From: Adiantum capillus-veneris
Lineage: Eukaryota; Streptophyta; Polypodiopsida; Polypodiales; Pteridaceae
Direction of reading: 5' to 3'
Assembly: GCA_014529385.2 (NCBI GenBank)
Contig: CM043967.1
Span: 10,235,501 to 10,299,500 of the forward strand
Length of the DNA: 64,000 nt
Under the pieces are notes generated by a model that was given only the letters and a program-made list of their open reading frames with translations, did no database searches and was not told the DNA's origin. Positions 1 to 10,914 of this stretch are shown in pieces (the first letter of the stretch is position 1; each line of letters starts with the position of its first letter). Both the position numbers and the translations under genes were made by a program.

Positions 1-683
1 GACGATGTAATTCTTTCTTTCAGCATCTTGATCATCCCAAATCTCCATCACACAGTGGCCAAATTGAATTGTACAGAGCTGTCGAATCCTCTGTCGCATG
101 GCCTTTCCGACCCTATCCGCCACAACAGTCCCATCCCGGCTCTTATACACCTTGCTAGGATCATGCTCGTGTGATCCCCAAGGTGTACGTGGTGTGCCAA
201 CCGGTGAACTATCTACTGAAGAGAGTGGTGGATGCTCTCTCAGAGGTGTGGACGCATCGGTAGAACCGCCACCACAATAACCATTGTCTCACGAACGACG
301 CCTATCTCGTCTCGAAGAAGAACCAGTCCTTGGTGTAGGGGGCACACTAAACTGAGGTGTAGGGCCGGTTGGTGTAGGGAACACACTAGTCCTAGGCATA
401 CGGGCGGTCGTAGTAGGTCTAGAGGAACTAGCTCCCCAAAGGTTATGTGCGTAAGCAACCTGCTCTGGTGTGAACTGTGACAAAAAGGAGCCCATCTGCT
501 TGTGTGACATGCCGGTTGGAGTGATAGGAAAACTAAACTAGGAGAGTATGTATTGTCTTCATTGGCCATGCCTATGGATACACAAATAATACAGATACAA
601 TACGTTAGTTTACAACAAAAAAGTTTAATCAATGAAAATAACAAAAAAATGAAGCTACAACACAACTCATTATATATATCCAT
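1..683 (-). pseudogene. Second ORF of the CACTA element, broken, continues off the left edge
   Basis: Downstream of the transposase on the same strand lies a Pro/Ser/Thr-rich coding stretch (510 to 289, with ...QFTPEQVAYAHNLWG...). After a TGA at about 289-291 the same frame continues to position 1 through a more ordered part: DGTVVADRVGKAMRQRIRQL, then a segment with ...HCVMEIWDDQD.... In plant CACTA elements a second product, often TNPA-like or of the plant Ptta/En/Spm transposase type, follows the tnp2 gene, and this position suits that. I cannot assign a specific family from sequence alone. The single in-frame stop and the missing end make it a pseudogene fragment here. Confidence 0.45.
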
Positions 684-772
684 TGTTATTAAAAGAGTTT
701 TACAAAAGAGTTCCTAGAAAAAATCAGTAGTCAATCTCTTATCTTCTATGAGAGTTGATACACCAAAGATGT

Positions 773-3700
773 CTATCTCAATATGTACTTGTGCATCTTC
801 ATCATCAAACTCCACTTCTTTGTCACTTCCGGATCAACTTGCATATTTGAAAGCTCATTTCTAGGTTTAGGCATCTGCTCACCACTGACCTCCAGCTCAA
901 AATCCTCACTTACATCATCTGTCGGCCGTGCACTTTGTTCATGAAGCTCTTCGACCTCAACTTCCAATCCTTTACACACTTGCTTGCTACTTGGAGCAAC
1001 TTGAACAACATAAACCTAATGCAGTTTAGACATATCTTTTTCATCATTTTCTCTCCATAGTGGATCTATTATGAACACAACTTGTTCACAATGCTGCAAA
1101 AGTACGAACGTATCCCGCACATCTATCCACATCCGCCTAAAGTTCACTTGAATCAGTCCACTCTTATCTTTGTGCACATTTGCATTAGGGCCACTGGTAA
1201 TAACTTTGAACCACTCAACGTCAAAGATAAAAATATCAAACTTCTTAAAGCTAATCTTCAAGAGATGTAGCCAAAGTATTCAAGCTGGCTAGTCTCTGTG
1301 TTCTCATCCCTAGCACTACTCCTACTTTCTTGGACAAAGCTTGTTCTAACACCACTGTCAAAGGCAAACCTTTGTTCGCCTACCTGTTGCACTCTAAAGT
1401 GTCTCCCATGCAACCACAAAGCTCCATGTCGTCAGTGTAAGCTTGCACATTGAGGTGGTGGTCGAGAAGCTACTATTGTATGCAGTATGGACACGCTAGA
1501 GTCGGTGAGGCACTGCAGCCAAAAATTGAAACAAACTTAAAGCTACTAAAGTAATGTGATCATGTGGACCTGCAAAAGAAAGTTGTGAAAAATATTTACA
1601 TGCCAATCGTAACCCCTTGATATCTCCTCTTCCTCTTCAATAATCAACACTTCGTTCCTCTTTGCCTCTGAGATTGTTGCATCTAGCCACCGCGGAAAGT
1701 CAAACAATTTATGAAGATGATCTGGAAAAGGAAGGTTTATAGTGGCACAGTTGCGCTTGAATTGCAAGCGATGTGTCAAGTGTTGTTGCTTTTTCTCTTT
1801 GTACCTCTCTAGCCACTTTTGCATGATGTCTAAGTTGAAAAGACAAAATCTCATAACCTTTTCTCGCATTATGATGTTCATATTCCTAATGATGCCTTGT
1901 CGCTGCAGTCATTCCCTGTCACCTTGCCGTTGACCTCAATAGTCCACATTCGAGGCATCTCTGGATCAATTGAGCCCAAAAATTCACTGATGGGAACAAG
2001 AGACTCTTGTACAAGCCATCCTTTGGCCATGCTACCCTCGGGGCAAGCCGTTTGACGAATGAACCCCTTTAAAGTCTTCATTTGAACCTCTCCAAGAAGA
2101 ACATCCACCTACTATGGACTACCCCAACAATTTCAACTTCATCGACCACATGCACAAGTAGATGCATTTGGATGGTAAGAATGTTTGTTGGAAAGTACTT
2201 CTCCGCCATACACACTGCTTCAATAGCATTTAAGCACGTTGCATCTATGTTGTCTTTTCTTATCTCTTTTAAATTGATCCAACATACCAACTCACTGATT
2301 TTATAGATTGTTCTTCTAATGTCAACTGTTAGACAATCCGTTATGGCAATTGGTAAGATAAACAACAAAAAATTGCGCCAATCGTGTGATTTAAGACCAC
2401 TAAGATTGTCATCTCTAGAAAAAGTCATTTTCAAACATCGCATGCGCCCAGTGGGAGTCTTGAATGAAGATATAGTTTTCCTCACTTGTTGCTCTTCTGC
2501 ATGACTCAAAACCCATGGACCCTTTGGTATAGAAAACTTTCCATTGGATTTAAGTTGAGGCCACATCTCTGGCATTCGATCCACAGCCTGTAGGTCATCT
2601 CTTCGAGCCTTGCTCTCCCTTTTCCCAATGGTGGTTTTCCATAAGATCTCCCCCACATTTTTGAAGATGTTTATTGGGTCGAGCAAATGATTAATCAGCA
2701 GGTCACTTCAATACGAGAGTTCATGGAAAATAGAAAGTCTTTTCAAGTCGGGTGGCTTGAAATCTGCCTTCTCTAGCCCCATGTTTTTCCAATTGCTTGC
2801 TTTCAATGGATGCATGTCATGTTTGCATATGTTTGGTCCACGTAGCTCATGTCCTTCAAGCAAAAATCTACCATGCTCCTCGTAAATTGTCTTGCTCAAA
2901 TGATCAGAGCGACGGAAGCCAAGTCGAGGACCACATTTTGGACATGCATGATTGCCAGAGTAACTCAAGCCTGAAAAATCATAAAATTAAAATAAAAGAA
3001 TTGGCATAGCCATGAATAACATATACTTGAGGGTTTCAAAGATACTTACTTGAACACTCACCAAAGCATGGCCAATCATGCATGGTCCACTTGAGAATGC
3101 TTTGCACATGTATATTTCGTCATCCGATTGATTGGACATGTCAACCACATCGATCCCTATCCACAAGATTTAGAGCTCTTCTATAAGTGGTGCCAGATAG
3201 ACATCCATGTTCTTTGCTTTGTACTTTCCTGGGGCGATCAGTGACAACAACAGATGGCCCTTCTTGATAGCTAGCCATGGTGAAAGATTATAATTAACCA
3301 AGCAAATAGGCCACGTACTCCATGACGAACTCCGTAATCCAAATGGGTTTACTCCATCCATTGCTAGACCAAAATGAATACATCCAGGCTCATCCTTAAA
3401 TGTAGGCCATCTTTCCTTTATGTGCTTCCATGCACGAGAGTCAACAGGTACCCACATCATATCATCTGTCGATCTAGTATTTGAGTGCCATGTCATCAAA
3501 GCGCCTATAGACTTGCACCTGAACATGCTCTTTATTCTTGGAATGATAAAAAAGTGTCGAGGGACCTTTGTAAGGATAAATTTTCCTTCCTGTTTGATCC
3601 ACAATTGGGACACTGTTCCAAATTTGCATACTCCTTGCAAAGGAGTATACAATCATTAGGGCATGCATGTATTTTGTGATAATCCAAGCCTAAGTTATCA

Positions 3701-4270
3701 AGAAGCTTTTTAGCGGCTGGATGAGTAGGGGGCATGTGATTGCCTTTCGGCAAGATTTGCTTGTTGAGCAACCTGTCATTACATCAGCAAGTGAACACAA
3801 GATCATATTATTGAACTGTAAATTGACTTTGACATGCTTAGAATACAATATATTTACATGAATATCACTCTGATGGAGGCATCAGATCAGCCGTAGATAG
3901 ACTACAGATTAAGCATTGCCAAAGCAGAACGGAGAACTGAGATTTTTGCACCATTGTAAAGCGACATACGTGCAAGAGTCTGCATTTCGTCGTCCTCTTT
4001 ATCGTTGCTATCATGCCGTTAATATGGATGGGATGACTGAGGTTGGTTCGTAGTGTTGCCTTCTAGGTTTTCAATGATGGGATCCATGTCAAAGAACGCA
4101 TCTAACATCTGCTCCATCTCAACTGCTTGAAATATGGAATTGGTTATTGGTGGAGCGGACTCCGTCGATGGGTGCTTGTTTGATAATCGTCTTCTTTGGG
4201 ATGAAATTGGAGCAATATCTACTTGTAGGGGTTGATTTACTGCCTCCGGACCATGAGATTTATAACACAA
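773..4270 (-). pseudogene. tnp2-type CACTA transposase, fragmented (tnp2, DUF4218 and DUF4216 regions)
   Basis: The pieces read right to left. 3771-3532 has LGLDYHKIHACPNDCILL and ...LEQCPNCGSNR, the tnp2 N-terminal region with its cysteine motif. 3652-3170 holds the tnp2 core, including MTWHSNTRSTDD, LAMDGVNPFG and a ...WPICLVNYNLSPW... segment, ending NMDVYLAPLIEEL. 2968-2708 carries a CPKCG zinc-ribbon-like part. 2686-1878 is DUF4218-like (LSGLKSHDWRNF, QMHLLVHVVDEVE, RWMFFLERF, then ACPEGSMAKG). 1261-1016 is DUF4216-like (DVEWFKV, GLIQVNF, QVVFIIDPLW). Introns may explain some gaps, since CACTA transposase genes are split, but frame shifts and stops also occur inside conserved parts. The region upstream (4270-4019) is acidic and may be the N-terminus. 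It is inferred to be inactive. Confidence 0.85.
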
Positions 4271-4466
4271 ATCTTGTAGTTGCTCGATGGGAAAGAGACC
4301 GTTATTGCGTAAGTGTTGATTGCATATTTTTTTTTCCTAAAGATCTGATGCTTGCAACGCGCATAAGGACGCGCCATCCTATCGTCCATACTTTAATGAT
4401 GAAACAAATGAAAATATCACTCTTGTTATAAGTACACACCACTAACTACATGACAATGCATGATAA

Positions 4467-5480
4467 CCTCACATTCTCTAGCCATGCCCGATCCCCGCAC
4501 CCCTCGTTCTAGAGGTGCACAGAGATCAGGACCACCGGGCAATAATCTCGTCTTTGTTGGTCAATGCCTATATATTAGGGTTCGACATAAGTCTGTTTTT
4601 AAATTTTGTTTGCGTTTTTTAGATCTATGTGCGCTTTGAAGTTTGTTTGTGTTATTTTACTTTGTTTGTCGAAGTTCATTTGCGTTTTTGAAGTACACAA
4701 GTTGTTTCTGAAGACCATTGCGTTTCTGAAGTTCGTTTGCGATTTTTCTACCATTATCGCTAGCTCTAACAACCTCACATTCTCTAGCCATGCCTGATCT
4801 CCACACATCTCGTTCTAAAGGTGCACGAAGATCAGGACCATCATGTAATAATCTCGTCTTTATTAATCAATGCCTATATATTAGGGTTCGACATAAGTCT
4901 GTTTTTGAAATCTGTTTGCGTTTTTTAAGTCTATGTGCACTATTGAAGTTTGTTTATGTTATTTTACTTCGTTTGTCGAAGTCCATTTGCGTTGTTAAAG
5001 TACACAGGTCATTTCTGAATATCATTGCGTTTCTAAAGTCGGCTTGTGATTTTTCTACCATTTGCTGCTAGCTCTAACAACCTCATGTTCTCTAGCCATG
5101 CCCGATCTCCACAGATCTCAATCCAAAGGTGCACGAAGATTAGGACCATCGGGTAATAATCTCGTCTTTATTGGTCAATGCCTATATATTAGGGTTCGAC
5201 ATAAGTCTGTTTACGTTTTTAAAATTTGTTTGCATTTTTAAAATCTATGCGCACTATCGAAGTTCGTTTGTGTTCTTTTACTTTGTTTGTCAAAGCTCGT
5301 TTGTGTTTTTGAAGTAGACAAGTCGTTTATGAAGACCGTTGCATTTTTTAAGTCCGTTTGCGATTTTTTCTACCATTTATCATTATCTCCAACAACCTCA
5401 CATTCTGTAGCCAAGCCCGATCTCCGCACACATCCGTCTAGAGGTGCACAAAGATCAGGACCTATATATCAGGGTTCGGA
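4467..5480. repeat. Tandem repeat, ~306-315 bp unit, about 3.3 copies
   Basis: Copies start at 4467, 4773, 5081 and 5396, each opening with CCTCACATTCTCTAGCCATG or a close variant. Each then runs through a GTGCAC...GATCAGGACC block, a CTATATATTAGGGTTCGACA block, and a stretch of short subrepeats built on GAAGTTCGTTTGCGTTTTT. The last copy is truncated after its GGGTTCGGA. The array lies between the transposase start and the 5' terminus of the CACTA element, so it is part of that element's 5' non-coding region. The short open frames across it are repeats of one another and not genes. Confidence 0.85.
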
Positions 5481-5499
5481 TGGCCAAACACATAAGTGA

Positions 5500-6250
5500 C
5501 TAGCCCTACCTTAGTAACCAAGTGGGTAGGCCTAAACATTTCAACAACAAAGAGGCTGTTAACCTAAGCAGCAGGCCCTAAGCGATAAGCCTTAAGCGGT
5601 CTGAATATGGATTCGTCCTAAGCGACTAGCCTTAGTTAAGCAGTTAAACGGCTAACTAACGAAGCGGCTGGACTTAAGTGACACGAGTAAGCGACTAAAT
5701 ACCTAAGCAGCTGACCCTAAGCGACCAAACCTAATTAAACGATGTGAATACCGATTAGCCCTATGCGACTAGTCCTAAGTGGCTAAATAAAGAAGGGGTA
5801 GGACTAAGCAACGCGGCTAAGAGACTGAATACCTAAGCGACTAGCCCTAAACGGCTAGTCGGAGGCAGCTAACACTAAGCGGCTAGCCCTAAGCATGTAG
5901 CCTTCAACGGCCTAAATACGGAGTAGTCCGATCTAAGCGGCTAAGCGACTAAATACCTAAACAACTACCTTTAAACGGCAAGCCCTAATAAATTATCTAA
6001 ATACCGATTAGACCTACACGACTAGCCCTAAGCGGCTAAGTGGCTAAATAACGAAGCTAGCCGAATCGCGTGTAGGACTAAGCGGGCTCGGGTAAATGAT
6101 TCAATACCTAAGCAGCTAGCTCTAATTAAAAAGCTAGCCTTCACCGGTCTAAATACAAACCAGTCCTAAGAGATGAAATGACTTATTACCTAAACAGTTA
6201 GTCTTAAGGGGCTAACTCTAATTAAGTGAATAGCCCAAAGTGAACAAGTA
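5500..6250. repeat. Dense array of short TAAGCG(A/G)CTA motifs inside the CACTA 5' region
   Basis: About 750 bp is built from variants of CCTAAGCGACTAGCC. TAAGCG occurs 11 times and TAAGCA about six times by eye, spaced irregularly and linked by recurrent AATACCTAAGC and ATACCGATTAG phrases. A higher-order repeat of about 250 bp is visible: 5692-5810 resembles 5944-6080. No coding frame runs through it. In En/Spm-type elements the accessory protein TNPA binds clustered 12-bp motifs near the ends, so this could be a binding-site array, but that is inference. Confidence 0.7.
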
Positions 6251-6785
6251 CGTCCGATCGACATAACATCGCTTTGTCCTAAGTGATCGACATAACAACG
6301 TCGATCAATGATTTGCAAATTAACGAATAAATCTAATCAAACTAAAGGTACTTAGAACCTAACACTATAAAGTTTTTAATTTACATTTACAACACCTACA
6401 CCAAGTCACATTAAAAAAATAACAATATAAGCTTTTAATTTCTAAATTTATTTACACAAAAATAACAAAACTAATTATAAAATAACATAAATCAAAATAA
6501 ATCTTTCTCTTAATGATATCGTTATCTTTCTTTGTTAATGATGATTTTTAATTATAATTATTTATAAAATAAGAAAAGTATATTTTCTTTCATTTTTTTG
6601 TTTAAATTGAAATATGTGTGTGTGCGCCGTATATAGTGTGTAATGTGCATTTTTGTTTACTTGCGTGCATGTTTATGTGAATGTGTGTATATATGTGCGA
6701 ATGCAACAAAAGAGAATGATAGAGCACTCACATGCGGCCTATTTGAGCAAAAAACACTTGAAGAAATGCCGTCAAACCTGCAAAA

Positions 6786-6798
6786 ACACACACACATA

Positions 6799-6829
<31 letters not shown>
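6786..6829. repeat. (CA)n microsatellite
   Basis: A short CA tract, interrupted by a TAGA, lies inside the 5' region of the CACTA element. The stretch before it (about 6300-6780) is AT-rich with no coding signal. Confidence 0.9.
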
Positions 6830-6831
<2 letters not shown>

Positions 6832-7039
6832 TGTTATTCAAACACACATAAAAGTGAACAAATCTACTACAAATCTTGAAAAGAAGCTTACCTTGTTGAT
6901 GGGGAGCAGCGTATGAGTGGAAATCTCAAGTCCAGCAAGCCGTGTGGCAGCAAATCTGTAGCAAGTGAGGAGGAGGAGGGCAAGAGACGAAGAGAAAAAC
7001 GAGCGAAATGCACAGGAGAAACCCATGGGTTTTGTTTTT

Positions 7040-7250
7040 GTAGAATCAGCTCGTACACGCGCCAGTATATGCATCAATATAGATGTCGAAATGAACGTCG
7101 GTATACACATCGATATGGACGCCGGTATACATAGGATTCAAAATTTTGAAAATTAAATTTGATCTCCCTCCACATTCACCTACACATATATTGACGCCCG
7201 CCATTCACATCCATAATCTGACGTCGGAATTTAAGCAATCTCTTGTAGTG
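7040..7250 (-). repeat. CACTA 5' terminus with subterminal repeats
   Basis: The - strand begins CACTACAAGAGATTGC at 7250. Within the next 200 bases inward there are several related short motifs around GACGTC/GGCGTC beside ATATA: GACGTCAGATTATGG, GGCGTCAATATATG, GTATACCGGCGTCC and GTATACCGACGTTC, then TCGACATCTATATTG. Clustered subterminal repeats directly behind the terminal inverted repeat are characteristic of CACTA elements, where they serve as transposase or accessory protein binding sites. The partner terminus is not in the window. Confidence 0.75.
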
Positions 7251-8981
7251 ATTACACCTGCAAAATCAGTCATAAGCCATAAACCAGTTCAGTAGACACT
7301 GACTCTAAGTACTGACGCACTAGACGACACAAATCCAGCACTTGTACAAAGACAACAGTCACATCACATCACATTCAAATCATATCACATAGAGTCTAGA
7401 ACCATGATTCCTGGCAATGTATTTAGCAATCACATCTAGATTTGCACCGGACCTCACTGATGTTGGGTTAGCTAATCCCATATTGTGATCATGTCCAGGG
7501 AGTTCGTTCTGATCTAGGACCATGATTCCTGGCAACGTACTTAGTAATCACATCTAGATCCATCCGGGATCTCACTGATGTCGGATTAACTAATCCCATA
7601 TTGCAATCATGTCTATAGATTTCTTGAGACTGAAATGCTGTAGTCATTTGGTCAATCATTCCATCTGCACTCAAGCACGATCATGTGTGAGTAATCATTT
7701 CTGGGGATCCCAACCCATCAATCAGACATTGAGTTCATCCTGAACAGAGTGTTTCATTCATTCAGTTCTAGTTGTGTGGCCATCTCATCCCGCGGAAACT
7801 TTTGATGCACACACGACAGTTCCATTGAATCATTCCCCATGATTCAAAATTCATGATTCTTTTCGTTATCAGGTTCATTCTGGAGCTATCATTGCTTCGA
7901 ACTCGTCATCATTTCATTCTCGATATTCACGTGTTATTTGCACACAACTAGCAAGTTCTTCCAAAAAACATTAATTTCATACATAAATCAAATTTACCTT
8001 CAGGAATTTTCACGCAATTCACAAATCAGACACTTAGTTCATGCTGAACACAATGTTTCAATCATCTAGTCATCTCATCCGTCGAGAATTCTTGATGCAC
8101 CTAGATCCCCGTGTAGCCATCTCATCCCGCGGGAACTCTTGATGCGCTCACCACAGTATCCAGTCATCTCATTCATATGGAATCTTGATGCACTAGAATC
8201 ATTCATCATCATTCATTCATTCAAATTCCAGAACAATCTTATCTCGAATCAACAGATTCATTCCTGAGCTACCGTTGCTCTCAATTGCTTTCAGATGCCA
8301 ATTTCCTTGCCATGTCATTCTCGATTTCTCTTGCAAAACAGGCAAAATTTCAAGCAAATGGTTCACCTCTTTGCAAAAGAGTTGATGTCCGGTTCCATGC
8401 TTCCAAATGCTTTCATTGGCATGTTCCTCGCTCCAAGTAGTTATTTGCACACAAATAACAAGAGCTTCCAAAAACAATAATTCCACATATATTGTTTTTT
8501 TTTTGCAAAAACCCTAATTTTCCAAAGTTGTTGGATATAATATTTGTTCGTGTCAATGTGTAGAGCTTGTTGAGAGGATCAACTTTGCCTTCTATTGCAT
8601 ATCCAAATTGTCAAATGTTGAAGAGATTTTCAAAGGTCTTCTGGCAAACTTCTCTGTCGAAAATTTGCCCTATTTTTCATTCTAATCTTTAATTCCCGCA
8701 CTGGATTTTGACTTTTCTTTGCTTGCCGATGGAGAGGTGTCATCTCTGTCAGATTCTTTGTGAAAACCCATGTATAATCTGAGGTTTATGATGGCTTATG
8801 CCCTGTAAGACAGAGCGATGAAAACGAGAGCGCTCTCGATGCGCGATGAAGTAAGGTGGAAGTGGCTAATAAGTTCGGGGTCGGGGAACAAAGATTCTTC
8901 AACAACAATTTCCAAAGTGCCCAAGTGCCATGTCTGCCCTTTGATAGGACCGGTATGCTTTGAGAAAATCACACATCTGAT
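7251..8981. repeat. Non-coding block with imperfect internal duplications
   Basis: No gene is visible. There is a ~118-bp tandem duplication (units from 7401 and 7519, each with ACCATGATTCCTGGCAA...CCCATATTG). A looser repeated block follows, containing CATCTCATCCCGCGGRAACT and CTTGATGCAC, with copies near 7780, 8090, 8125 and 8170. A TTATTTGCACACAA...CTTCCAAAAA phrase occurs at about 7935 and 8440. The block lies on the internal side of a tRNA-Met primer-binding-site-like sequence at 8982, so it may be the interior of a - strand LTR element cut by the CACTA insertion. Confidence 0.5.
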
Positions 8982-8993
8982 GCTCTGATACCA
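8982..8993 (-). other. Primer-binding site (initiator tRNA-Met type) of an LTR element
   Basis: On the - strand this reads TGGTATCAGAGC, the standard plant initiator-tRNA-Met primer-binding site. One base further right the + strand reads TGTCACATGC, so on the - strand an LTR would end ...GTGACA directly before the site. Confidence 0.6.
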
Positions 8994-8994
8994 T

Positions 8995-9530
8995 TGTCAC
9001 ATGCTTGGACACCCCAAGTCGAGAATCCGGCACGACACATGAGGGAGTCACTTAAAATACTTCACAACTTTAAAATTTAAGTCGACACAGCCCTCTCGGC
9101 GTAGTCCCGTGCCCAAAGGTATTGGCCCCAAAACCAGGCACCCTTTTCGATATTTCTTTACTATATTAATGCTTGAGCAAAAGTACAAAACACACGAGGG
9201 GTCCTCTTCTCTTAGACTCTGCGTCCAGATGCTTTGCAGAGTGAGGCCCCTAAAGGTTTATTTATTCTTACAAGGGATGCCCTAAAATGTTGAGCCCCAA
9301 AAGCAGTTTAACTCAAAAACAACTGGCCCAAAAGCTATCCCAAAACGCAGCCAGTGCAAAAGGCGAAAATCCGTACAGTCTGCCACCTCCTAAGCTGTCA
9401 GCGTAGTTCGTAAAAATATGTACAGTCTGCCATGTCAGCAATCAACGCAATTTTCAAGATTTCGTATAGTCAGCAATCAGCGCAGATTTCGGGATTCCGT
9501 ACAGACTGTCCTGATAGCGAACATTAAGCC
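8995..9530 (-). mobile_element. Probable LTR (5' LTR of a - strand element), right boundary uncertain
   Basis: The left edge is set by the primer-binding site at 8982-8993. The sequence contains short degenerate repeats around CCGTACAGTCTGCCA and GTCAGCAATCAGCGCA between about 9380 and 9510. I could not find a second LTR copy or a clear right end, so the extent is a guess. Confidence 0.35.
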
Positions 9531-9927
9531 CATGAATTTTGGAACCTGATTCAAGTGCATGCAAGCTAGCTCATCATGAGGACACACATCAAGCCCATAA
9601 AGTTTAGAATGCAAGTCAAGTGCATGCAACTCATAAACCGAAAGCCTTCTATGAGCATCCATAGGCAGCATGTGCGGCAACAAATCTACTAACCTTGGAT
9701 GCGAATGCACCAAATCTTCCCTATTGGATACAAGAAGTCTCTTACGTGCATCTAATGTTTGTCTGTTAGAAAGCAAAGCTCCTTTATGGCATCCAAGCGC
9801 AAAGAGAACCTACGGTAGCAAAGCCTGGCTTGAGAGATGGAAGAGACAAAGCATCTTCAAGGGACTTGACTATGTTCGGCTTGCCAAATGAGAGACTTGT
9901 GGAAAGGGCCACGAAAGGAGCTAGCAT
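9531..9927. other. No recognised gene; weak internal repeats
   Basis: The - strand is open from 9776 to 9477 with a repeated theme (LHALDLHSKLYGLD and ACMHLNQVPKFMGL), reflecting a ~60-bp imperfect DNA repeat around AAGCCCATRAATTTT. I recognise no domain. It is probably repeat-derived. Confidence 0.4.
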
Positions 9928-10170
9928 CTTGAAGGGCTCTGGTGACACTCTCAAGCTCTACTTTTTTGGGTTGATTGGCAAGTCCCCTAAGAGATACTCA
10001 ACGCTGGGCTTGAAGGGCTCTGGTGACACTGTCAAGCTTTACTTTTTTGGGTTGATTAGCAAGTCTGCTAAGAGATACTCAACGCTGGGCTTGAAGGGCT
10101 TTGGTGGCATTCTCAAGCTCTACTTTTTTGGGTTAATTGGCAAGTCCCCTAAGAGATACTCAACGCTGGG
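9928..10170. repeat. 81-bp minisatellite, three units
   Basis: Units start at 9928, 10009 and 10090, each opening CTTGAAGGGCT and ending with AGATACTCAACGCTGGG. They differ at only a few positions. Because 81 is a multiple of three, the + strand stays open across the array and would repeat a 27-residue unit containing LKLYFFGLIGKSPKRYSTLG. There is no recognisable domain around it, and a protein is not the simplest reading. Confidence 0.9.
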
Positions 10171-10914
10171 TATATCGCATGCCCTTTAGGTAGCCCAAAA
10201 AATGATTAAGATCTTCTATGAGAAAATTCTCATCATTACTTTGAGATACCTATCTTTGCAATGAGTGGTTCTTATCTCATTCACCAATCAAACATTTTGC
10301 TCTTAGAAATCAGATCTCCCCAAACTCGAAAAAATTAAAAACCTTTCAAAACATCTTAAGTGCATAAGTAAAGGGTGAGTTTAGGAAATGAAAAGACCAT
10401 GAAAGTGAAAAGTAAAAAGACTTTTATATAAAGAAGAGATGATCTAGTGAACATTCATACATTTGTGTTTTTCTTTTGCTTATTTTTCCCGTGCAGTTTT
10501 CTCCTCTTTTAGAGTGTCCTTGCACTATAAAGTGGTGAATTTTTAAAATAAATAAATAAATATATAAAACTCACAATGTGAATAAAAATAAAACTTTCAT
10601 TTTCATTGGCAAAAAGAAATAATTCAAACAATCAAACAAAAAGAAAACTTCCATTTTTCATTAGCAAAAAGGGTAGGGCCTTGGCCATTTGGGCAAGTCA
10701 AAGCAAAAAGAGAACCTCTCTCAACACACAGGATCTTCAACGCACCCTTTCAACTAGCTTGCCCTAAGTTATTAGAAGGCCACATTTTACAGTTCCCGCC
10801 CTCTTTGCATTTTCTTGTTGATAGAGGAGGCCCTACTTTTGACTGTTGTGGCCGCCATAGCCAGACCTCGAAAGGCTGCAAAAGAACACTCCCGAAGGCG
10901 AACAGAGGAAGGTA
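10171..10914 (+). promoter_or_regulatory. Upstream region of the RNA-binding protein gene
   Basis: AT-rich spacer with no gene. TATATAAA-like sequences occur at about 10425 and 10560, but both are far from the start codon. The 100 bases just before the ATG are GC-richer and purine-rich (CGAAGGCGAACAGAGGAAGG), as expected for a 5' untranslated leader. The transcription start is not defined by sequence alone. Confidence 0.4.

Larger units (their letters stand above)
1..7250 (-). mobile_element. CACTA (En/Spm) DNA transposon, 5' part, decayed; left end outside window
   Basis: The outer terminus is at 7250, where the - strand reads CACTACAAGAGATTGCTTAA, the CACTA-superfamily terminal signature. 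The next three + bases, ATT, would be the 3-bp target duplication, but the other end is not in the window, so this cannot be checked. Reading inward on the - strand come subterminal repeats (about 7040-7250), a (CA)n tract, an array of TAAGCG-type motifs (5500-6250), a 306-bp tandem repeat (4467-5480), then tnp2-type transposase fragments and a second coding region running off the window. The order terminus, repeats, transposase, second ORF is the usual one for plant CACTA elements. Many stops and frame changes show it no longer encodes a working transposase. Confidence 0.85.
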
